A DNA stretch of 13,556 nt from CAWDPQ01 sp049642465 (GTDB lineage Bacteria; Acidobacteriota; Vicinamibacteria; Vicinamibacterales; 2-12-FULL-66-21). Positions 8,220-13,556 of the stretch are shown piece after piece; within the stretch, counting starts at the first letter, position 1; every line of letters begins with the position of its first letter. Where the stretch lies: positions 1 to 13,556 of the forward strand of contig JBAROV010000075.1 of assembly GCA_049642465.1 (NCBI GenBank), written 5' to 3'. The notes below the pieces were generated by a model that did not search any database, was not told the origin of the DNA, and saw only the letters and a list, made by a program, of their open reading frames with translations. A program made the position numbers and the translations under genes.

Positions 8220-10937
8220 TTACTGGTTCAGCGCGCCCATCCAATTGAGGACGACCGTGATTCGCGATGAGGATGGCTCCTCGACTGGCACGTTGATGAG
8301 AAAGCGCGCTCCATCGGGCGTCACGTCGTAGACGATGTTGCGGCGCGCGACGCGGGCCGCCATGGAAGCAGGGATGCCAAAAAGACGGGCGGGGATGCCC
8401 GCCTTCACCGTCGGGCCAAGTTGCACGGGAACACGAACGATCGCACGGCCATCCGGCGAGGCATAGAACAGCTCCGTGCCGTCGCGACGCCAGCGCGGCG
8501 TGATTCCGCCACCGTTTGAGACCCGTGTTCTATCGCCCGGTTGTTCCACTGGGGCAATGTACACTTCCGGAAGCCCGGCTTCAGTCGACACGAATGCCAG
8601 CCACCGTGCGTCGGGCGAGAACGCCGCGCCCCCCTCGTCAAACCGTTCGGTGGAGAAGGGCTGCGCTTTCGCACCATCGCTCAACGGCATGAGCCACAGG
8701 TCGACACCTGTCTGCTGGGAATTGCGAGTGTAGGCAACCCACCGACCATCGCGCGACCAATCCTCTCCTCCAAGTGGGCCGCGGTCGGCGGCAATCAGTT
8801 CTTCGGCTCCTGTGCCGATGACCTTCGCGTAGAGATTCGGCGCCGCCGACCCGATTTTGAGACTCGTGGGCCCGCCACGATCCATCCGCATCAGGATACG
8901 GCTGCCATCCGGCGACCACACTGGTCCGCTCTCATCCCATGGATCGGCGGTGAATCGGACCGGCGCTCCGCGGGCTGTGTCGAAGAGCCAGACGTCGGCT
9001 GCCCCCGTTCGGGGATCGACCACGTCGACAGCTACACGTTCGGCGTTAGGAGAGAAGCGAAGACTGCCGTAGTCCTGCCGAGGCCAACCCGTCTCGGTGA
9101 TATTGCCGCTCCGATCGGCCCACACCACTTGCGATTCACTCCCGGCGCTCTGGTATGCCAACACGCCGTTGGTCGAGGCCGTAAAGCTTCCATTCCCGAC
9201 GACTCGGACATAGGCAATCCCGTCGGCGATCTGTGTGGGCTCGCCAACCAGCTGCCGCCTCGTCATCTCGAAACGCTGGGCCAGCAGGGCGCCGTTCTCG
9301 ACGAACAGTAGATAGCCCGGCTCGACGTACGTCATGCGCGAATGCCCCCGGGTCAGCAGCCTCGCTTCAGGCGAATTGAGCGATGCGATGTAAACGCTCG
9401 GGGTCGCGCGCAATCCGGATTCTTCGAGGGCTGTTGCCAGGTACAGAAAGTGCTGCCCGTCGGGGAGGAATTCGGGCCAGTAGTGATTCAGCTCGCGCCG
9501 CCCCTTGTCCACCTGCGTCACGCGCGTCGGCGCTCCGCCATCGGCCGACACACGAAAGATGCCATCGAGGAACTTGGTAAACAGAATGGTGCCGTCGCGA
9601 CCCCACGTGGGAGCACTGTCGACCTGCGCGGTGCAAATGGTTCGCGCCGGTCCGCCGGCAAGCGCGACCTTCTTCAGGGTCCCATCGCCAGGCGAGAAGA
9701 ACCCGACGAATCGGCTGTCCGGCGACCAGAACGGCGAGATGCCGCCCTCCGTTCCGGGGAGCGGTTCGGCTGCCACAGAATCGAGGGAGCGAATCCAGAT
9801 CTGTTGCCGGCCCTCGCCGAGGGGGACGATCGCCAATCGCCGCCCGTCAGGCGAAATCGCGATCCGCGTCCGGCTTTGGGCCACGGGGAGCGTGGTGCCC
9901 GCAGGCGGGGAGATGATGAACCGGGTGGATTCAGTGCGCGCGTTTTCCGTCGGAATCATGATCGCGACCGCCGCGGCGACGACTGCAATCAGCGCCAACG
10001 ACCACGCTACTGCTTCACGCCACCGCGGTCTCCGGCCGGTCGGAACGGAAGCGCGGCGCGAGGATTTCCCTTGGTCGATCCATTCGAGCTCCAACTTGAC
10101 GTCTCGCGCCGTCTGCCACCGCTCTTCGGCACTTTTAGCTAGGCAGCGGTCGACAACGTGTTCGAGGGCGGCGAGCGAGCTGTTCGCCTCGATCACTGCA
10201 GGCACCGACGACATCGCGGGCGGGTGTGCGGTGAGGATCGAGGCAATGAGGCTCGCCTGGCTGTCGCCTTCGAACGCCCTCCGGCCCGTCGCCATTTCGT
10301 AGAGGACTGACCCGAGTGCAAAGATGTCGGTTCGTTCATCGACCGACTTGCCTTCGAGCTGCTCCGGCGACATGTACTGGAACGTGCCGATCATCGTCCC
10401 TTCCGCCGTTAGCTTTCTCTGGTCGAGCGACGCGGTGGACGTCGGAGTGGTGGCGAGGAGCAACGGACCCTTCGCAAGACCGAAATCGAGCAGCTTTACT
10501 CCGGCTGCCGTGAGCATCACGTTGCTCGGCTTCACGTCGCGATGGATCACATGCTTGTGGTGAGCATGGTCGAGCGCGTCAGCGATTTCGGCGCCGTAGC
10601 GGAGAACGTCGGCCACCGGCAACGGTCCGCGGGTGAGCCGGTCATCGAGTGTCTCTCCCTCGAGATACTCCATGACCAGATAGGCGCGGCCTTGGTGATC
10701 GCCGACGTCGAACAGCGTGCAAATATGAGGGTGGCCGAGGGCGGACACCGCGCGGGCTTCCGTTTCGAATCGCGCGCGGCGATCGGGCCGCTCGGCACCG
10801 TCGGCGTTCAGAACCTTGATGGCTACCAGACGATCCAGACGTGTATCACGGGCTTTGTAGACCTCGCCCATCCCGCCGGTCCCGATCAACGACAGGATCT
10901 GGTACGGGCCCACCCGCGCACCCGCTGATATCGCCAT
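8220..10937 (-). CDS. Membrane Ser/Thr protein kinase with WD40/TolB-like propeller sensor
   Basis: This 905-residue protein has a complete Hanks-type kinase domain (about 11-285). It shows the glycine loop IGTGGMGEVY (18-27), Lys41 in VAIKVL, Glu60 of helix C, HRDVKPSN (132-139, catalytic Asp134), DFG (151-153) and SPEQ (190-193). The activation loop is rich in Thr/Ser, possible autophosphorylation sites. A single transmembrane helix (about 309-328, AWSLALIAVVAAAVAIMI) follows. The remainder is a beta-propeller of PD40/TolB-like repeats (FWSPDSRFVGFF, VWSPDGSRIL, AFSPDARWLAFVS), which should lie outside the cytoplasmic membrane as a sensor or binding platform. The C-terminus ITVVLNW is typical of this acidobacterial group. 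ATG 10937 has only a weak GAG upstream, but the kinase domain starts at once, so it is the natural start. It ends 3 bp from the convergent FHA transcription factor. The signal is unknown. Confidence 0.92.
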   Translation of the reverse strand: MAISAGARVGPYQILSLIGTGGMGEVYKARDTRLDRLVAIKVLNADGAERPDRRARFETEARAVSALGHPHICTLFDVGDHQGRAYLVMEYLEGETLDDRLTRGPLPVADVLRYGAEIADALDHAHHKHVIHRDVKPSNVMLTAAGVKLLDFGLAKGPLLLATTPTSTASLDQRKLTAEGTMIGTFQYMSPEQLEGKSVDERTDIFALGSVLYEMATGRRAFEGDSQASLIASILTAHPPAMSSVPAVIEANSSLAALEHVVDRCLAKSAEERWQTARDVKLELEWIDQGKSSRRASVPTGRRPRWREAVAWSLALIAVVAAAVAIMIPTENARTESTRFIISPPAGTTLPVAQSRTRIAISPDGRRLAIVPLGEGRQQIWIRSLDSVAAEPLPGTEGGISPFWSPDSRFVGFFSPGDGTLKKVALAGGPARTICTAQVDSAPTWGRDGTILFTKFLDGIFRVSADGGAPTRVTQVDKGRRELNHYWPEFLPDGQHFLYLATALEESGLRATPSVYIASLNSPEARLLTRGHSRMTYVEPGYLLFVENGALLAQRFEMTRRQLVGEPTQIADGIAYVRVVGNGSFTASTNGVLAYQSAGSESQVVWADRSGNITETGWPRQDYGSLRFSPNAERVAVDVVDPRTGAADVWLFDTARGAPVRFTADPWDESGPVWSPDGSRILMRMDRGGPTSLKIGSAAPNLYAKVIGTGAEELIAADRGPLGGEDWSRDGRWVAYTRNSQQTGVDLWLMPLSDGAKAQPFSTERFDEGGAAFSPDARWLAFVSTEAGLPEVYIAPVEQPGDRTRVSNGGGITPRWRRDGTELFYASPDGRAIVRVPVQLGPTVKAGIPARLFGIPASMAARVARRNIVYDVTPDGARFLINVPVEEPSSSRITVVLNWMGALNQ

Positions 10938-11045
10938 ACAGATCGCTCGTACTATGGAAAACCCAGGAAACGCCGACGATTCTCCAAAGACTGGCGCCGC
11001 AGTGGCCTCCTATCTTACGCGGAACCGATTGGATGAGGAGGCGAC
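10938..11045. promoter_or_regulatory. Divergent promoter region between kinase and carboxylesterase
   Basis: This 108-bp spacer must carry the leftward kinase promoter and the rightward esterase promoter. GAGGAGG (11035-11041) is a strong ribosome-binding site 4 bases before the esterase ATG. No convincing -35/-10 pair or operator dyad is seen by eye. The shared region makes co-regulation plausible. Confidence 0.4.
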
Positions 11046-12686
11046 ATGCAGCGAGCCGTTCGGACCGCCGTTTTCGTGATCGCGTGCGCGGGGTCAGTCG
11101 CAGCGCCCCGGACCATACATACACAAGGCACCTCGTGCCTCGTGTCTACCTTGAACGGTCCTGTGCAAGGCGTCGACAGTGGGGACTCGTGCGTCTTCGC
11201 CGGGATTCCTTACGCAGCACCGCCACTTGGCCAACTGCGATGGAAACCACCGCAGCCAGCGCCGTCCTGGACGTTTCTGAACGCCCACGTACAGTCCAAC
11301 TGTCCTTCGATTCGGTTTCCCGGTCCTGTTCTTACAGGCAACGAAGACTGTCTCAAGCTGAACGTCTGGGTGAGGGATCCCCTGCCGGCCGTACCCGCTC
11401 CAGTGATCGTGTGGCTGCACACAGGCGCATTCTTCGGAGGCTCGGCGAATCTCGCGTTTCACAATCCGCAGCGGCTCGTTCTAGAAACCGGGGCGATCGT
11501 CGTCATGCCCAACTATCGACATGGCCCGTTCGGGTTTCTCGCTCACAGCGCGCTGACGGCGGAAGACCCACTACATCCCGGATCCGGCAACTATGGGCTC
11601 ATGGACCAACGCGCGGCGCTGGAATGGGTGCGCGACAACATCGCCCAGTTCGGAGGTGACCCGCAGAACGTCACGCTCGCCGGGACGTCAGCGGGCGGCG
11701 AAAGTGTCGGCTTGCAGATGGTCTCACCCGCTAGTGCCGGTTTGTTTCACCGTGCCATCGTGCAGAGCGGCGCCGTGACGGTCCGCTGGCCCGATCGCGC
11801 GGAGGCAGAGGCGCAAGGGGGCGCCTTGGCAGCCGCCCTCGGATGTGCCGGGTCAGACGTTCTCGGGTGCATGAGGGCAAAGACACGCGAGCAGGTCATG
11901 CTGGCGCTTTCGCAGGGAACCCAGCAAGTCACTGCGCAACCGGGGACTGTCTACTGGTTGCCGATCGTCGACGGTCTGGAAATTCCGGATCAACCACGCT
12001 ACCTGTTCGAGTCCGGCGGGTTCAATCGAGTCCCAACGATTGTCGGGACGAATCGAGACGAAGGATGGGGCTCATTTGTCACTCGAAGTTTTCTAGCCGG
12101 TCCGGATCCTATGCAGTATGAGGCGTGGGTGTTCGACGAGTTCGGGCCCGATGCGGCTCGGATGTTGACGATGTATCCCGCACCGAGCGGTCCTTCCGCC
12201 ACCGAGCAGATGGCGCGTTTGGTTGGAGACGTCCAGTTCGTCTGCGAAGCCCGAAGGCTGGCGCGCTTGGTCGAAAAGACCAAGACACCGACCTACGTCT
12301 ATTCATACGACTACGTGATCGACAGCCTTGCACCCGACCATGTCATCCACGGTGTGGAGGCCAACATCCTGTTTGGCAACGACTACACGACGCCGGCCTT
12401 CACGGCAAACCATCCTCTCGATGCGTCCGACTTCGCGCTCCATTCAGCCATGGCGGGTTACTGGATGCGCTTCGCGAAGACGGGGAATCCGAATAGCGAT
12501 GACGACAGCGTAGTGCATTGGCCGGCATTCAAGCACCCGACCGCGGATGGGCGCGGATCCGACAAGCATCTCGTTCTCGATTCGAACGCGCGGGAGGGAA
12601 TGCGCTTGCGAGAGCAGCAGTGTGACTTCCTCGAACCCTCTTTCTTCCGGTCTCTTCTCGCGGGCGTCCCGGCGTCGACACCGTAA
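11046..12686 (+). CDS. Secreted type-B carboxylesterase/lipase
   Basis: This 546-residue alpha/beta hydrolase belongs to the carboxylesterase type-B family (COesterase), which hydrolyses carboxylic esters. A signal peptide covers about residues 1-20. Family landmarks follow: FAGIPYAAPPLGQLRWKPPQ (51-70), NEDCLKLNVW (99-108), oxyanion loop HTGAF (125-129), GNYGLMDQRAALEWVRDNI (181-199) and FGGDPQNVTLAGTSAGG (202-218). The predicted triad is Ser215, Glu339 (in NRDEG) and His435 (in HGVEANILFGN). Cys86/Cys102 and Cys267/Cys275 match conserved disulfide positions and fit export. Two motif departures are noted: Thr126 replaces the first Gly of the usual HGGGF/HGGAF loop, and GTSAG replaces the common GESAG nucleophile elbow. 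Both are probably tolerated because the catalytic residues are intact. A strong ribosome-binding site supports ATG 11046. It is divergent from the kinase. Substrate unknown. Confidence 0.93.
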   Translation: MQRAVRTAVFVIACAGSVAAPRTIHTQGTSCLVSTLNGPVQGVDSGDSCVFAGIPYAAPPLGQLRWKPPQPAPSWTFLNAHVQSNCPSIRFPGPVLTGNEDCLKLNVWVRDPLPAVPAPVIVWLHTGAFFGGSANLAFHNPQRLVLETGAIVVMPNYRHGPFGFLAHSALTAEDPLHPGSGNYGLMDQRAALEWVRDNIAQFGGDPQNVTLAGTSAGGESVGLQMVSPASAGLFHRAIVQSGAVTVRWPDRAEAEAQGGALAAALGCAGSDVLGCMRAKTREQVMLALSQGTQQVTAQPGTVYWLPIVDGLEIPDQPRYLFESGGFNRVPTIVGTNRDEGWGSFVTRSFLAGPDPMQYEAWVFDEFGPDAARMLTMYPAPSGPSATEQMARLVGDVQFVCEARRLARLVEKTKTPTYVYSYDYVIDSLAPDHVIHGVEANILFGNDYTTPAFTANHPLDASDFALHSAMAGYWMRFAKTGNPNSDDDSVVHWPAFKHPTADGRGSDKHLVLDSNAREGMRLREQQCDFLEPSFFRSLLAGVPASTP

Positions 12687-12751
12687 ACTCGCGGTCTAAT
12701 GGGTCTCGGGGGTGGGCAGGCACTTCCTTTGGGTTCTACGATTCATGAAGT

Positions 12752-12814
12752 CGACGCGGAACGCGCGTACCGTGTTCTGCAACGCGGGGTTTCTGGCGAC
12801 CGCGTTCCGCGTCG
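12752..12814. repeat. 14-bp perfect inverted repeat with 35-nt spacer
   Basis: CGACGCGGAACGCG (12752-12765) is exactly complementary to CGCGTTCCGCGTCG (12801-12814), 65 bp downstream of the carboxylesterase stop. It could act as a rho-assisted terminator or mRNA 3' stabiliser. It could also be a recombination or element-end structure, given the tRNA fragment 155 bp further on. There is no U-tract. The surrounding 12687-12969 shows no convincing gene; a 64-codon frame at 12712-12906 is mostly made by the repeat itself. Confidence 0.6.
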
Positions 12815-12969
12815 CCACTCGCCTGCCGATATGTGAAGTCGTCTGGTCAGGGCCGGAAGGGGACGATCCGCACTCACTGGACGATCGATCGATGGCCCGC
12901 ATGTGACGCGCGAAACATCAGAACTCGCAAGCGCTTGGCTCCGCGCGACTTACGTGGAGATTTTGAAGG

Positions 12970-13019
12970 TGGCTCCTCAGCCTGGACTCGAACCAGGAAC
13001 CCTCCGGTTAACAGGCGGA
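12970..13019 (-). other. 3' half of a tRNA-Asn(GUU) gene; candidate attachment site
   Basis: Read on the minus strand this matches a tRNA from the anticodon arm onward: anticodon loop CTGTTAA (anticodon GTT, Asn) and 3' anticodon stem CCGGA, then variable loop GGGTT. T stem-loop CCTGG-TTCGAGT-CCAGG, acceptor strand CTGAGGA, discriminator G and an encoded CCA complete it. The 5' half is absent: no TCCTCAG acceptor strand occurs within the next few hundred bases. The 5' anticodon stem reads TCCGC where pairing needs TCCGG, so the match fails at the anticodon stem-loop. Tyrosine integrases commonly recombine in tRNA anticodon or T loops and leave a 3' tRNA half at the distal end of the insert. 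By that logic the inserted DNA lies to the right. A decayed tRNA gene is the alternative. Confidence 0.7.
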
Positions 13020-13155
13020 AAAAGCGACGTTAGCCGCTCTTTGATGTTATTTGCTTGCGGTTGCTGGAACGTCCGTCAATGCCCCAGAATCCCGCAATCC
13101 TTCGCTTTCGCCTTGTGCCGCTCGTTGCCAAGCATAGCCAGCTTTTGTAGCCGCC

Positions 13156-13175
13156 AAAGGGCAAGAAAAGGGCAA
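13156..13175. repeat. Two phased direct repeats, possible integrase arm-type sites
   Basis: AAAGGGCAA occurs twice (13156-13164 and 13167-13175) with an 11-bp period, about one helical turn. It sits about 140 bp inside the side of the tRNA fragment predicted to be element DNA. Phased short repeats flanking an att core are typical arm sites for tyrosine integrases or excisionases. That role is inferred from position only. Confidence 0.35.
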
Positions 13176-13527
13176 AGCGGACGATACCCGAGGTCCTTGT
13201 CGACGGGAGTCCGAGAATGAATCTAGGCGGGTGCCGCCTTTGCGATGAAGATCACCAAGACTCATTGCGCCCAGGGTTGGTCGTGCAGTGCTGTTGAGAT
13301 CTATCGTAGGCGGGCAATCACCCGACTGGAACATCTGTGGCGTCTCGTCGAAGGAAACATCATCGAAGTCAACGGGAAGGGGGGCCGGCGTATTACGACA
13401 ACGATCGCGAGATGGATGCTGAGTCGTCAACGGCCCCACGCTGGCAATTATCAAAGGGGGGCGGAACCAGATCGTCGCGCTCTTCCGGAACGACGGGAAG
13501 GGACACTTGCCGACGTGACGCACGCAA

Positions 13528-13556
13528 GTGGTCTTAGTGCACGGAGCTTGGCGACG
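13528..13556 (+). CDS. Partial alpha/beta hydrolase start at the window edge
   Basis: The last codons read VVLVHGAWR, very close to the first strand and HG oxyanion segment that opens many alpha/beta-fold hydrolases (commonly VVLVHGAWxxG). An in-frame stop at 13516-13518 means the gene would start at GTG 13528 or later, which leaves almost no N-terminus and no clear ribosome-binding site. It may be a real gene cut by the window end or a remnant. Nine residues is thin evidence. Confidence 0.3.

Larger units (their letters stand above)
13020..13556. other. Non-coding or decayed region right of the tRNA fragment
   Basis: No intact gene is convincing here. A plus-strand frame opens at ATG 13245 and runs off the window; its early part (TRLEHLWRLVEGNIIEVNGK) looks helical, but later sequence does not. 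A second frame, after a stop at 13420, reads LAIIKGGRNQIVALFRNDGKG (13441-13503) and ends at 13516-13518. The protein-like sense changes frame between these stretches, which suggests decayed coding sequence. No integrase is visible in the window. Confidence 0.4.

Noticed and set aside
8541..9311. 256-codon plus-strand frame opposite the kinase propeller
   Set aside because: Antisense shadow of the kinase gene with no recognisable domain or ribosome-binding site.
12970..13060. Intact tRNA-Asn gene
   Set aside because: The D arm and the 5' acceptor strand complementary to CTGAGGA are missing, and the anticodon stem is mispaired at its inner base pair.
12903..13220. 105-codon plus-strand frame containing QPGLEPGTLRLTGG
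   Set aside because: The PGLEPGTLRLTGG stretch is the translation of the antisense strand of the tRNA-Asn fragment, a well-known source of spurious proteins.
13047..13523. 158-codon minus-strand frame
   Set aside because: Low-complexity, Arg/Ser/Pro-rich translation with no domain; better protein-like signals exist on the other strand of the same DNA.
1..13556. CRISPR arrays, transposase genes, rRNA genes
   Set aside because: No regularly spaced repeat series, transposase motifs or rRNA segments were seen on either strand.

Overview
The window is GC-rich bacterial DNA. Its gene content points to an Acidobacteriota genome, probably of the Vicinamibacteria type. The clues are a large TonB-receptor-like protein with an N-terminal carboxypeptidase-regulatory domain, a membrane Ser/Thr kinase with a WD40/TolB-like propeller ending in an ITVVLNW tail, and two OmpR-type winged-helix one-component regulators. 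The taxonomic call is inference from family style, not from a marker gene.

Layout, left to right. A hairpin (131-163) ends the minus-strand gene of a secreted SGNH/GDSL hydrolase (181-1416). A divergent 124-bp control region with operator-like repeats separates it from a plus-strand STAND-type regulator: winged helix, NB-ARC-like ATPase, helical repeats (1541-4045). A 411-bp gap holds no convincing gene. The minus-strand TonB-dependent-receptor-like gene (4457-7258) follows. An 82-codon ORF overlaps its start by an ATGA junction. Divergent from these is a plus-strand winged-helix/FHA fusion protein (7554-8216), which ends 3 bp from the end of a convergent minus-strand Ser/Thr kinase gene (8220-10937). 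Divergent from the kinase is a secreted type-B carboxylesterase (11046-12686).

From about 12690 the character changes. There is a strong 14-bp inverted repeat, then the 3' half of a tRNA-Asn(GUU) gene without its 5' half, then two phased 9-bp direct repeats and sequence with no intact gene. This resembles the end of an integrated element or its scar. At the extreme right edge a nine-residue VVLVHGAWR stretch suggests the start or remnant of an alpha/beta hydrolase.

How the parts may work together (inference). The kinase senses something through its extracytoplasmic propeller. The FHA domain of the neighbouring transcription factor reads a phosphothreonine, which couples kinase activity to transcription of the divergent receptor gene and possibly the esterases. 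The STAND regulator probably controls the SGNH hydrolase divergent from it. Together the window reads as a locus for sensing, importing and hydrolysing an ester-containing nutrient. The substrate cannot be read from the sequence.
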